Shown here piece after piece: positions 42,656-52,899 of a stretch of DNA of 64,000 bases. Source of the stretch: Leishmania mexicana MHOM/GT/2001/U1103 (taxonomy: Eukaryota > Euglenozoa > Kinetoplastea > Trypanosomatida > Trypanosomatidae); contig NC_018305.1 in assembly GCF_000234665.1 (NCBI RefSeq), positions 1 through 64,000 on the forward strand, in the 5' to 3' direction. The notes under the pieces are model-generated. The model did not search any database and was not told the origin of the DNA. It worked only from the letters and a program-made list of their open reading frames with translations. Position numbers and translations under genes: made by a program. Within the stretch, counting starts at the first letter, position 1. Every line of letters starts with the position of its first letter.

Positions 42656-44968
42656 TCAGCGGTACTGGGCAGCCACTGGCGCGACGTCGACCGCTGCCGT
42701 TGCGGTCTCGTGACGACGCCCCTGCCGGACTCGCTCACGCCGCTCTCGCTCCAGCTCATCATCCTCCATGTTTTCCTCGCGTTCCTTGACGCGCATGAAG
42801 TCGATGAAGTCCTTCTTGCTAATAAAGCCCTCGAACTTCGAGTAGCGGCAGACGAGGATGTGATGGGTGCCGAGGGACTTGAACAGGTACAGCAACTTCT
42901 TCACGGAGCACTCCGGCTCTACCTGCAGCAGGCAGCTCTCCAGGATGTCCGTGAGGTCCACCTCGAGGAAGGTCGCGTCGTGCGAGTGGGACGGAGTCGT
43001 CTTGAAGCGAATGTATGTGCCGAGGTTCACGTCGCTGTTACGCGCCGCGGCCATTTGGATGGCCCGTACAAGCCTCTTTGCAGGCGCGTATCCGAGCAGC
43101 GTCATGTCACTGGGCGACTCGACGACGGGAAAGCCGGTGACGTTCATCTTGGTGACAAGCTCGTTGATGTCGCGCACCTGCAGCCCGTACGCCGTCAGGA
43201 GGGTGAACTGCTTGTTCCCGTAGACGTTCTTGGCAACAAAGTCGAGGTAGAACTCCCTCTTCGGGTCTAGATAGGGTAGCTTGTTCTCCTCGATGCCGAT
43301 CTCGTACGTGCCCTTTACCCCGACAGCCTCGCCGGCCGCCTTGGCGCAGAGTATGCCCACAATGACGGGCACCATGTACTCCAGCGAGCCCGTGAGCTCG
43401 AACATGATGATTGCCAGGCAGATGGTCATGTGGGTGACGCCGGTCAGCATGGCCGCCGCGCCGACGATCGCGTACACACCAGGGATGACGCACAGGTCCT
43501 GGTCGTAGCACTCCGTGAAGACGTACGAGCTTGCGTAGGTCTCCTGCAACGCACGGAACATCATGCCAAAGGCGCGGCCGTACAGCGCGCCGATCGTGAG
43601 CGACGGCACAAGGATGCCTGCGGGGAGGAAGGTACCGACGGTGTATGCGAACATGGCAAACTTCGCCGTGGCGGTGACGAGGAGAGAGAAGAAGGCGCGC
43701 ATGTCGCCGTCCTCGCACATCTCGATGGTGCCGTTTGGCGTGCAGTCCTGGAAGCAGTCGCCGAGAAGCTCCAGCATGCTACCGGAGCCGTACGGCGTCA
43801 AGAAGTTCACGACACCGGTGACGGCAGCCACGACGGCGACCTCGACGATCCGCCACTGACTCAAGTGCTTCTTGCGCCACCGGCCGACGCGCAGGTTCAC
43901 GACGCTGAAAGCGGACCCCGCGAACCCGCCAAAGGACCCGATCGCCGCAAACGCGGGGAGCTCGAAGAAGTGCCAGCTGTGCTGGTAGTTGACGCTAAAC
44001 TGCACGATGCGGCCGGTGTGCCAGAGATCCACGCGCGACTGGAGCAGCACCGCCGTCACGCCGCAGATGAGGGCCGCCATGAGGGCCTTGAAGTTGTACG
44101 ACGTGGAGACATCCTCCAAGGCGAAGATAACCCCGCCGACAGGAGCACCGAAAGCAACGGCCATGCCACCGCCCGCGCCGGCGGTGATGAGCTCGCGCTC
44201 CTTGGCCTCCTGCTGATAGCTTGGCAGGGCGCTGGAGATGATGCCGCCGACGCAGGCGCCGATGTGGACAAAGGGGCCCTCCTTCCCCACTGTCAAGCCG
44301 GACCCTGTCGAGAAGCACATGCCCACCACCTTCGTGATCAGCGTCCAGCCACCAAGGTACCGCTTGACGTGGTGGCCCGACACGATCGTCTTCACCTCTG
44401 CAATGCCGCCGCCAGAAGCGTAGGGGGCGTAGGTCTTGCACAGGTACGCCGCCGTGACGGCCGCCATGGTGGAGAAGCTGACGTACATGACGAAGTCCAC
44501 AAAAGCCACGACATGGTTGTCGCGGCCGAGGAAGAACTCGCCCCACGAGTAGTACTCGCCGCATTCACGGCTGTCGACGCAGCACATGTTGCGGCCCAGC
44601 CAGAAGAAGTTCGCGCAAATGCCCGAGCGGAAGGCGCTCACCCAGTGCGCGCACGCGTCGCTGAAGACGCCGAGGCAGCCGAGAACGATGCCGCACGCCA
44701 TGGCTGCGAAGAACGCCTCGCCCTCGGGGCTGTAAACGGACCACGTGTCGCCGTACGACGAGGAAGCCGCGGCTGCGGCGCTGTGGCGGCGCCGCATCGC
44801 CGCCCGCTCCGCCGCCTCCGTGTGGCTGCTGATGCAGTCGATTGTTGCCCAGTCCGCCTCTCGAACATTCACGACCAAGTTCGTGATGCCCTCGTCGCCA
44901 CCGCTGCCACCACTGCCACCACTGCCACCGCTGCCTCCAGCGCCAGCGCGCGCCATCTGCTCGGCCAT
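42656..44968 (-). CDS. ClC-family chloride channel / Cl-/H+ exchanger
   Basis: 770 residues, many membrane helices. Family motifs: ASGGGIAEVK (about 185-194, usually GSGIPEVK), GSGLTVGKEGPFVH (222-235) with the gating glutamate E230, and the helix segment AAAMLTGVTHMTICLAIIMFE ending in ELTG. CBS domains follow at about 590-735 (VTKMNVTGFPVVESPSDMTL, then a second around HHILVCRYSKFEGFISKKDF). This arrangement is that of eukaryotic intracellular ClC proteins of endosomes, lysosomes or acidocalcisomes, which exchange chloride for protons. The N-terminus contains a GSGGSGG repeat (about 12-24) encoded by a repetitive tract whose length may vary. The longer frame begins with GTG; Met1 or Met6 are the possible starts. 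A long plus-strand frame opposite this gene (43430-45163) is its shadow. Confidence 0.95.
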   Translation of the reverse strand: MAEQMARAGAGGSGGSGGSGGSGGDEGITNLVVNVREADWATIDCISSHTEAAERAAMRRRHSAAAAASSSYGDTWSVYSPEGEAFFAAMACGIVLGCLGVFSDACAHWVSAFRSGICANFFWLGRNMCCVDSRECGEYYSWGEFFLGRDNHVVAFVDFVMYVSFSTMAAVTAAYLCKTYAPYASGGGIAEVKTIVSGHHVKRYLGGWTLITKVVGMCFSTGSGLTVGKEGPFVHIGACVGGIISSALPSYQQEAKERELITAGAGGGMAVAFGAPVGGVIFALEDVSTSYNFKALMAALICGVTAVLLQSRVDLWHTGRIVQFSVNYQHSWHFFELPAFAAIGSFGGFAGSAFSVVNLRVGRWRKKHLSQWRIVEVAVVAAVTGVVNFLTPYGSGSMLELLGDCFQDCTPNGTIEMCEDGDMRAFFSLLVTATAKFAMFAYTVGTFLPAGILVPSLTIGALYGRAFGMMFRALQETYASSYVFTECYDQDLCVIPGVYAIVGAAAMLTGVTHMTICLAIIMFELTGSLEYMVPVIVGILCAKAAGEAVGVKGTYEIGIEENKLPYLDPKREFYLDFVAKNVYGNKQFTLLTAYGLQVRDINELVTKMNVTGFPVVESPSDMTLLGYAPAKRLVRAIQMAAARNSDVNLGTYIRFKTTPSHSHDATFLEVDLTDILESCLLQVEPECSVKKLLYLFKSLGTHHILVCRYSKFEGFISKKDFIDFMRVKEREENMEDDELERERRERVRQGRRHETATAAVDVAPVAAQYR

Positions 44969-46141
44969 CGGCAGCGAGGAGTGTATGAGAGGTTCTACCG
45001 ACACAAGAAGAAGTGTGCTACGGCGCTACGCCGAAAAAGAGAAGGGGGTGGGTGGTACGTATTCGGCGGCAACCCGTCTGTGCGTGCGTGCGTGTCTGCC
45101 TGCCTGCCTCTGAGCGCAACACGGGCGAGGGGCGGGGGGAGAGAAGCTCCAGCAGCCAGCTGAAGGGCGCGCGCCCACACGCGCAGAGTCAGGTTCTGGG
45201 AGTGGGTTAGGGAGTGTTAATCAACAGAATAGGGGGAAAACAGACAGAGGGCTGCCGTCGTCGCCGTCGCCGCTGTGGTGGTGGTGGTGGTGTCGGCTGA
45301 CGACTGGGGTCGTTGAGGCACAGACACACGCAATGAGATGCGCCGCAGTGTATGCACGGTTCGAGGTGCACGCGTGGCGGCCGCGCTTGCCGTTCGTGTT
45401 CCTGTGATGGACGGTGTGAGAAGGATGGTGCCCGCACACACCACACACACAGACAGAGACAGAGACACAGACACAGACACAGGCCTACGCGTGCGTGTGC
45501 GAGCGTGGGTCGATTGGCTGCCCCCCTCCCCCGCACAGCCAGTGGAGAAAAGAGAAGGGAGGAGAGAGGGAAGGGGTTGCGCAAGAACAGCAGCAGCAGC
45601 AGCAGCAGTCCAGTAAATCGGGAGCTGGCAATCAGGCCAGCACAGAACGGCGCTGAGGAGGGGGACCATGAGAGAGAGAGACGCCTCTATGCACGTACTG
45701 ATGTACCTTGGCTACAGCATCAGAAGGCTTACGAGGAACGCTGCGGGCAGGGAGGCGCTGAACGGCGGGAGCGCGGCGCAGTGGCAACACGAGAAGGGCA
45801 CTAGTGAAAAGACACACACACACAGACACACAGACACCATTGCAACAACGGCTCAAGCGACAGAGGCCAAAGATGTGCGCAGCAGCACAGAGAAAAGGTG
45901 GTGGGCGGAGGATGAGAAACCATGAGGGGGCAGTGCAGAGCAGAGGTGCGGAGGGGAAGCGTTGCCGCGCAGTCCCCCTCCCCCCCCCACACACAGACAC
46001 ACGCACACATAAACACACCTCCACCCACCAGCTTCGAAGCGCAGGCTCGGCGGATGATAAAGATGCCGAATGCCTTTCCTCCTCTCTCACGCACTCGCAT
46101 CGCTAAATCTCTGTCCTCTGTGTCGCACACGCCCGCACCCC
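44969..46141. other. Spacer upstream of ClC gene
   Basis: Untranslated. GCA triplet run at about 45588-45610, GAC/ACA-type tandem near 45450-45482, several CA runs. No gene seen. Confidence 0.5.
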
Positions 46142-46732
46142 CTACTGCGCCGCTGCATCGCTGCCCTCGCGGCGCATACGCTTCAGGTGCTCAACGAGCT
46201 GCGCCTCCTGGTGACGGCGGCGCTCCTCCTCGGCCCTGTGCTTCTCCACCTCCTGCACGGAGCGGTCGAATGCGCTGCCGCGGCCTGCACTACCGCCTGA
46301 GGTGGTCACCGCTGACGTGGACTTCACGCCGAACGCGGCGGCGAACGTAGCGGCTGTCTTCGTGTTCTCAGCCTTCTGCTGCGCCTTCAGCCGACGCTTG
46401 GCGGCAACGAGCAAGGAGTCGTAGAGCTCGCCGCACTCGCGGTCGATTGTGGCGGGGTCCACCCCGGCCGCCTCGCGCTCCTCACGGTAGAGCATGACGC
46501 GCAGTCGCACATCACGCAAAGCGCGATGAGACTCAAGCCGTGCCGCCATCTCGCGGTTCTCGCCCTGTGCGCGGCGCTGTTCGAGGGGGTTGATCGACGC
46601 ACCGCCCTCCATCGCCGCCGTGCCCTCCTCGGCAGGCACGCGGCCCGTCGCCAACACGTTCACGCGGCTGCGCTGAACATAGCCGCTCAGCCCGGTACCC
46701 TTGACGGCGGCAGCTTCCACGCCGTTGTACAT
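46142..46732 (-). CDS. CWC21: Cwc21/SRRM2 N-terminus-like spliceosomal protein
   Basis: 196 residues. The first 20 residues, MYNGVEAAAVKGTGLSGYVQ, carry the signature MYNGxGLxTxRGSGTxGYVQ of Cwc21 and SRRM2. A cwf21-like helical region follows (about 62-112: REMAARLESHRALRDVRLRV, then EAAGVDPATIDRECGELYDS). The C-terminal third is charged and helical (VEKHRAEEERRRHQEAQLVE). Cwc21 binds Prp8 near the catalytic core of the spliceosome; here it would serve trans-splicing and the very few cis-introns. The conserved MYNG fixes the start at 46732, so the long open frame upstream is leader. Confidence 0.88.
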   Translation of the reverse strand: MYNGVEAAAVKGTGLSGYVQRSRVNVLATGRVPAEEGTAAMEGGASINPLEQRRAQGENREMAARLESHRALRDVRLRVMLYREEREAAGVDPATIDRECGELYDSLLVAAKRRLKAQQKAENTKTAATFAAAFGVKSTSAVTTSGGSAGRGSAFDRSVQEVEKHRAEEERRRHQEAQLVEHLKRMRREGSDAAAQ

Positions 46733-47633
46733 GGCCCGTGTGTACGTGTGTATCGAGTGCTGTGTCGCCGCACAGTGGTTAAGAAGACCTTCGCCCGCGT
46801 CCACGCACGGGTCGTGTTGCTTGCACCGAGGATACGGCCAGCAGAGAGAGGGAAAGATAGGGTCGTAGCAAAAGAGGGAGGGTGGGGGAGGCGTGCAGGG
46901 TGGAGAGGGCGCGCCCGTACGGCCGTCACGGCACATGCAGACGCCGGTGTAGCAGCCCAAGACGGGGCGGCATCGAGAGTGGAGGCTGCGGGCAGCCACG
47001 CAGTGGCGCAGCCGTGATTTTAGTGCAGCGAAAAAACACACACACACACACAGACACGAACCCACCCGGCATGACAGACACGCGTGCAGCAGCAGCGTGC
47101 GTGCTTGCGTATGGCGGGAGGGGAGGGGGATGCCCGTGAGAGCCGTCGTCGCTTGCTTTGTTTGGCGTTTCGCCGGCCTCTCTCTCCCTGAACCTTCTCC
47201 GGCAGCCGCCAGCCCGACATGACACGCGAGTATCTCGCGACTGGCCATCACCACCGCGTTGAAGGCGTTCCTGGGAAGACAAGCCCGCGCGCGCATACAC
47301 ACAGAGAGGGAGAGAGTGGGGAGAGGGGAGCACTGCAGCTTGAGGTACCACGCGCGGAGGTGTGTGTGTGTGTATGTCCGTGTGCCCCACCCCCTCGTCC
47401 TCATGGAAGGCGGGGAGGGCTGGGGTCTCTGCCGACGCAAATCGGCTGCTGAGGAGTGCGTGGGTGTGCACGTGCGTGAGAAAGACGCAAGAGGCAATAC
47501 GTCCCCGATTCCGCGTGATGTCACGCGCTGCTGCTGCGTGGGGCAGGTGGGGGGAGGGAAGAGGGGCCTATGGGGCAGCAGTACCGTCGGCATCACCAGT
47601 AAGCTTGCAGCAGCGCTCCGCTTGTGCTCAAGG
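46733..47633. other. Spacer upstream of Cwc21 gene
   Basis: Untranslated. CA run at 47036-47050, plus-strand purine block near 46840-46900 and 47115-47130. No gene seen. Confidence 0.5.
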
Positions 47634-48434
47634 TCAGCACCTCGTCGCCGCAACCTTCTCATAGGCAGTCACCGTGGCCTCGTCGAGCATCGTTTCGCCG
47701 TACTCCCGCTCCAAGTCGCGTACGAGCGCAAGGGCCAGGGAGCCGAGCAGATCACGCGCTTGCAGAAACCGCGCCTTCTGCTCGGCCTCCGTCTCCAGCG
47801 CGAACCGCTGCGTGAGCTCCGGCACCTCCCACCGCCGCTGCACCCGGCACGCCTTGCGCAGTTCGTGCGGCCGCACGCGCATGAAGAGAGGCTCGCCCTC
47901 GTACAGGTGATCCTGCAGCTTGCGTGTCGACCGCTCGTGGTAAATAGCGGGGTTACGCGGACTCCACAACGTCCAGCTCTGCCGGCCGTCCGTTGTGTCC
48001 TGCGACACTGTCCAGTGCGCCGGCGTCGCCGATGCCAGCAGTGGGTCGCAGAAATCCGAAGTGGAAGAAGCGCACGACGCCGGCAACCCGACACCGCCCA
48101 TCGAGCTCTGCTGAGCAGCTTGTGTGTCGGTGTAGCGCCGCTGATACCGGTCGCTTGTGCGCTCCGTGTAGGGGGCATCAACACTGACGTAGACGTCGTA
48201 CGTGTCGCGCTGCCGACGCACGCCAGCCAGCGAGGACGAGGACTGCCGGCTAACATCGATGCCCGCTTCCGCCATGGCCGCCACCGCCAACGGATGCACA
48301 GTGCCGAGGTGATGCACGCCCCCGCTGCACACAAACACGCGGCCACCAGTAAAGGCCCGCAAGAACGCCTCGGCCATCTGTGTCCGTGCCTGGTTCGTGA
48401 CGCCAGCGACAACGATACCGCGGCAGCTGCTCAT
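47634..48434 (-). CDS. Low-molecular-weight phosphatase/arsenate reductase-like protein lacking the catalytic cysteine
   Basis: 266 residues. The N-terminus has the LMW-PTP fold signature: GIVVAGVTNQARTQMAEAF (active enzymes have VC-x-x-N-x-x-RS-x-MAEAF), then SGGVHHLGTVHPLAVAAMAE and AGIDVSRQSSSSLAG. The nucleophilic cysteine position of C-x5-R is glycine (G11, R17), from a codon one base away from cysteine, so classical phosphatase chemistry is not possible. A unique middle part (about 100-190, including WTLWSPRNPAIYHERSTRKL) and a helical C-terminus (about 200-266) replace the usual ending with its DP aspartate. It may be a pseudophosphatase that binds phosphorylated partners or anions. 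The start is the ATG giving MSSCRGIVV. Confidence 0.8.
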   Translation of the reverse strand: MSSCRGIVVAGVTNQARTQMAEAFLRAFTGGRVFVCSGGVHHLGTVHPLAVAAMAEAGIDVSRQSSSSLAGVRRQRDTYDVYVSVDAPYTERTSDRYQRRYTDTQAAQQSSMGGVGLPASCASSTSDFCDPLLASATPAHWTVSQDTTDGRQSWTLWSPRNPAIYHERSTRKLQDHLYEGEPLFMRVRPHELRKACRVQRRWEVPELTQRFALETEAEQKARFLQARDLLGSLALALVRDLEREYGETMLDEATVTAYEKVAATRC

Positions 48435-49341
48435 GGAACGGTGCTTACTATGGTTGTGTTCCTGTTGATCTGTGTCCACGGGACTGCATGCCGGTGTGCA
48501 CAACAGGGGGAGAGAGAGAGGGGGCGGCATGCAAGGCCCATCGCATCGAGACGTGAAAGTATCGGGGGAGATGAGGGTTCGGCGGGGAGATTGATGAAGT
48601 CAGAGATCGAAGCGCCTCCCCAGGGCACACCTTCTCGCGCGCGCTCAGCGGCATGCGGACGTGTGCTCGTCCGGCACGGGGAGGCACTTTGAGGGGAGGG
48701 GGTGAAGGGGGGACACGCGCGCGAACAACCCAAGAGCATGCCCAAGAAGAGGGGATGGCATGCGCTAGTGAAGGTGCGGTGCTCTCACAAAACCGCGACG
48801 AAGAAACGGTGGCGAGAGAGCAGCAGGCACAGAGAGACGGCGCACTGTAGAAGCGATGCTGACGACGACGACGACGCATCCACCGCCTATTATGTGCGTG
48901 CGTGTGTGCGAGAGAGTCTATCCGTGCTAATGGTGCGCGACGCTGATAAGAAAAAGGAGGAAGCGCTGATGAGGGTGGTGGTGGTCAAGTGGTGGCGGTG
49001 ACGACCAGAACAGGTCCACTGGGCCGCGCACCAAGAGAGGAGTTAGAAAGTCTTATCCGAGAACACCGTCCTGGATGCCGCTGTTGCCGTCGTCTGCGTC
49101 TTACACGATACGCCCCTCCCCTCCCCCCCCCACACACGTGCGTGCGTGCGTGCGGTGAGAGCTCTGGGAGAAGAGAAAGGAGAGAGCTCGTAAGCGGAGA
49201 AGGATGCAGGGGAGGGTGCGCTGGAGAGTGCCACCGCTCACATATAGTTCCTCGCCCCCCCCACACACACACCCCTGCTCAGCCATGCCCTTCCCCCTCG
49301 CGCTGCCGGGCGGCTTTATCCGTCCGCCACCCGCCTCTTGC
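48435..49341. other. Spacer upstream of phosphatase-like gene
   Basis: Untranslated. GAC triplet run near 48858-48878, GTGCGTGCGTGCG tandem at about 49137-49155. No gene seen. Confidence 0.5.
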
Positions 49342-52032
49342 TTAGGGCTCGGTGGTCGGCAGTCGCACCGTGACGTCGATGTAGCCAGCCTTGATGGACT
49401 TGACCTTCACGGCAGCACTCAAAAAAGCGTCTGTGCGGAGGTCTTCCATGACGGTGGGGTAGAGCGACTGATGGCCGTGCCTGCTGTGCTTGCCCTGCCC
49501 CGTCACAATGCGGAGGTGTCCAATACGATGGCTCTGGCAGACGCGGACGCGACGGACCAGCACGTCATGCACCTCAGTGTTGTGGAAGCCGTGGAGGTCG
49601 AGGGTGCTTGTGGCATCTGTGCGCAGCCGCTCCTGCTCCAGAGCGAGCATCGCCAAGCGGTTCAGACGGTTGTACTCGAGACCGAGCCGACGGCCCTCGC
49701 TGCTAAGGACTCTCGCCGTCCTGCCGTCCCCGCTTGAAAAGGCAGCGGTGGCCTGGCCCAGGACGCGGAGACGCTGCGTGTTCATCAAGTACGCCCGCTC
49801 CCGCACCCGCCGCCAGTCCCCAAACTCGAGTATCTCACTCTCCGCTGCTCGATAGGCGCTGTAGACCTCCGCGCTCGTTTCTTCACGGGTCGTCTGCACA
49901 CCGCCGGCACTGCTGCCGTCGTCCCCTGCGACCGCTGTCGTCGCCGTCGCAGGATGCGGTGGCCGCCACTCCACCGTCGCCGCTGCAGCCGTCTTCGCTG
50001 GCGCCGCCTCGACAGAGTCGAGGGAGAGCAGCTCCTTCGTCAGCGCGTTCAGCGCCGCTGTCGCGCGACTCCACTGACGGTCTGCGGCGCAGTAGGCGCT
50101 CCGCACGACGTCCGCGTCGAGCCCGGGGAACATCACGCACAGCTTCTCAACGCGGAGCTGATCGGCTGGCGTCATAGTCGCCGTGCTCCCGCTCCACATG
50201 GCTGACCGAGCCACGTTCTCCTGCGCGCAGAGGAGTACGTTGTACGCGTCTGCGAAGGCACCGTGGTGCTGCGACAGCACCGCCTCCACTGCAACCGGGT
50301 CGACCACTGGGAAGAGGGAGATGAGTGTCAAGAGGGCGTTGTGGCGCTCTAGCGCCACTGCCGCAGCAGCGTCGTCCACCGCCGCCTCGCGCTCCGCTGC
50401 CTCCTCGGCCGACGCCAACGCAAGTGCAGCGGCCACGTCGTCCATCTCAGCCGTTGTCGAGACGGCGCCAACGTGGGCAATAACGTCACTGGCGCGGATC
50501 GGGTCTCCGCCGCTCATGCGCAGCGCCTGCAGCACCACCGCCGGCTCGACACTCGGGAACACCTCCAGCAACCCGAGGAAGACATGCATCTCAGAGGCGC
50601 TGCTGAGGTGGTCGCCGTCGCCGCCGCCGTGGTGAGTCGATACGGCATGGTCAACTGACCGCAGTGCTTCGGGCAGCGCCGCCAAGTCCTCCAGGGACGG
50701 CAGCGCTAGCGACGGTGCTTGGGCATCGGAGGACGTGTCTCGGCCCGAGTCTGGCGCCGTTGCCTTTCGCGAAGGGCCGCCTTGCAAGCGGCTCTTCGGT
50801 TTGTCGGTGTATCGCTGCTCCTTCCGCTCGCCTATCGCGTCCGCAGTCGACCCCGGCGGAGCGGTGCGAGCGAGCAACGCGGCGTGGTACTCCGCCTCCG
50901 TTTCGTGGCGGTAACGGCACTCGTCTGCGCTGTAGCGGCAACGGCGGTTAAGGAAGTGCACGCATACGTCCGCGTCGCGGTCAGCGTGGACGCAGGCGTC
51001 GCCGAACTTGCAGCTGCCGTACTGCGCGATGCAGGGGTGGCGTGCACGAGCGCGACGAGCAGTCGCCGTCACTGGAGGAGAAGTCGGCGTCGATGATGAC
51101 GGCAGCGGTCGCTGTGGTGGAGGGGGCTGCCCAGCACCAGCGCTGCCCTTCACCAGGTCGCGGAACGGTGTCGGATGCGCCACCAAGGCCTCTGCCGGAC
51201 CCGATTTCGTTGCGCCACACCCTGCGCCATCACCCTCCTCGCTGCCCTCACCCTCCACCACCTCGCCGTAGAATGCATACGGCGGCGACGACAGCATCGG
51301 CTCTGTGTAAGATGGGACGGACCCGCGAATCAGGTTAAAATCGGAGGCGAGCAGCGGCGGAGCGGCGAGCCGTCGGTGCGCCACGTCGCCACCGTCGCAC
51401 TCACCATCATCATCACGTGCGTGGGCGTCGGCCTGGTCAACTATAGGCTCGGCCGTCTGCACCTTCGACCCCATCCCATCTACGGCGCGCACGCGGTACA
51501 TCAAGTCACCGTTTCGCAGCACGGGCTCCGCGTCACCGTCCTCAGAGGTCCCCCACACATAATCGCGAACATCGACGCCTTCGATCGTGTGGCGATGGCG
51601 GCAGGTATCACCGTACACGCAACTGCCTTGAAAGTGCTGCACGCAGACGTCACCGGGGAGATCCTTGAGGACGCAGTACTGGCCATACTGGCACGAGCCA
51701 AACTGCACGACGCAGGGGTGGTGCCGCTCTCGCTGCCGGCGCATGGCCTCGGCGGCGGGAGAAGAGCCAGCGAACAGAGTCGACGTCGGCGGCGGCTTCG
51801 TCCGGTTCAGCGATGGGATAGCCGCTGAGGCCGTGCTGGTCGACGTGCACGCTCCATCTATCCCGCGCGCTCGCGGCTGCTGCTGCTGATCACGCTGCCG
51901 TTCCAGAATCCGCAGGGCTACCTCTACGTTGTTGCCGGCATCCTTCAGCGCTTGAGTAGCCTTGGCCTTCCCGAACCCCTTCGCTGTCAAGCGCGCCACG
52001 TTGTCCTGTTGACCGCTGCTGCCACGCTTCAT
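49342..52032 (-). CDS. Cue2/N4BP2-like protein: UBA, four CCCH fingers, three CUE-like repeats, DUF1771 and SMR nuclease domain
   Basis: 896 residues. In order: a UBA-like domain (11-44, LTAKGFGKAKATQALKDAG); two CCCH fingers (about 107-148); two more (about 334-376); three CUE-like helical repeats (about 482-520, 564-603, 625-664, with FPSVEP, FPVVDP and FPGLDA); a DUF1771 helical hairpin (about 722-800); and a C-terminal SMR domain (811-890) with LDLHG (D812, H814) and TGQGKHS (844-850). CUE plus DUF1771 plus SMR is the arrangement of yeast Cue2 and animal N4BP2/NONU-1, endonucleases that cut mRNA at collided ribosomes; the DxH pair is the catalytic signature and is intact. CCCH fingers are absent from yeast Cue2 and would add RNA binding. 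I infer a no-go decay nuclease, cytosolic. The frame continues upstream only to TTG; ATG at 52032 is used. Confidence 0.9.
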   Translation of the reverse strand: MKRGSSGQQDNVARLTAKGFGKAKATQALKDAGNNVEVALRILERQRDQQQQPRARGIDGACTSTSTASAAIPSLNRTKPPPTSTLFAGSSPAAEAMRRQRERHHPCVVQFGSCQYGQYCVLKDLPGDVCVQHFQGSCVYGDTCRHRHTIEGVDVRDYVWGTSEDGDAEPVLRNGDLMYRVRAVDGMGSKVQTAEPIVDQADAHARDDDGECDGGDVAHRRLAAPPLLASDFNLIRGSVPSYTEPMLSSPPYAFYGEVVEGEGSEEGDGAGCGATKSGPAEALVAHPTPFRDLVKGSAGAGQPPPPQRPLPSSSTPTSPPVTATARRARARHPCIAQYGSCKFGDACVHADRDADVCVHFLNRRCRYSADECRYRHETEAEYHAALLARTAPPGSTADAIGERKEQRYTDKPKSRLQGGPSRKATAPDSGRDTSSDAQAPSLALPSLEDLAALPEALRSVDHAVSTHHGGGDGDHLSSASEMHVFLGLLEVFPSVEPAVVLQALRMSGGDPIRASDVIAHVGAVSTTAEMDDVAAALALASAEEAAEREAAVDDAAAAVALERHNALLTLISLFPVVDPVAVEAVLSQHHGAFADAYNVLLCAQENVARSAMWSGSTATMTPADQLRVEKLCVMFPGLDADVVRSAYCAADRQWSRATAALNALTKELLSLDSVEAAPAKTAAAATVEWRPPHPATATTAVAGDDGSSAGGVQTTREETSAEVYSAYRAAESEILEFGDWRRVRERAYLMNTQRLRVLGQATAAFSSGDGRTARVLSSEGRRLGLEYNRLNRLAMLALEQERLRTDATSTLDLHGFHNTEVHDVLVRRVRVCQSHRIGHLRIVTGQGKHSRHGHQSLYPTVMEDLRTDAFLSAAVKVKSIKAGYIDVTVRLPTTEP

Positions 52033-52899
52033 CCTGCGGCGTTCAGCGCACGTGCACACACGCACACGCACAGAGACCGCCGTGAGCCTCGCGGCTCTCG
52101 CTCTCCCGTCGTCCAAAACTCTGCCGCCCCCCCCCTGCCCCTCACCCCCACTTCCGCTGAAGTCAGGGTATCTGAGGCAGGCGACCGTTTGGGCTGGACC
52201 TGCTCGGTTACTGCTGCTTGGTATGCTTTCAAGTGAAGACGCGAACTCAACGGTGGGACGCTCTCACGCGGCTCCGCGCTGCTAAGAAGGCCGAGCGGCA
52301 CCGAGGCCGGCAGAGGAGCAATGCAAGGAGTAAAGGAATGGATAAGGCAGATGGGGCGCGGCGTAGAGGGAGAGCGCGCGGGATACAATGCCGCCGCCCC
52401 GCTCACCCACACTTGCACACCACAGTGCACGTCCCCAGACTGGGATCGGCAGCGCGCCTGTGCACAGGTGCGCACGTGGGGGCGGGAGGAGGAAGGGGAG
52501 AGGGAGGGGGCTCGGAGCACAAGACGGTGTCCTCAGCCACCATCGTCAGCACCCCGCAGCGACTGGCACCAACAACAGCGACACGACCGACACGGGGATG
52601 AGCGCTTCATCGTGCACGCGTCCAGCCCTCTCCCCCACACACCCTCGGCTCCGCCTTTCCCCGTGTGTGTGTTTGTGTGTGTGTGTGCGCCGTTCACCGC
52701 GGCGCAAGAACAGTGGCCGTATGCTATTTTTCTGTTGTATGTGAATCTACGTGTACATGCATAGGTGTGTGTGTGTATGCACTCGCGTGCATGCGACGTC
52801 ATCATCGCCGCAACATCCGATCCACCAGCTCACCGGCACTGACCGCCGTGGTGCGTGTGCACCACCATCAGAGTAAGAGAGGGGGCGCGACAGCCGTGC

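Noticed and set aside
43430..45163. 577-codon plus-strand frame
   Set aside because: Antisense shadow of the ClC gene, rich in Arg/Ala/His and without motifs.
46733..47662. 310-codon N-terminal extension of the Cwc21-like protein
   Set aside because: The family begins at MYNG; the upstream part is low complexity and includes microsatellite-encoded repeats.
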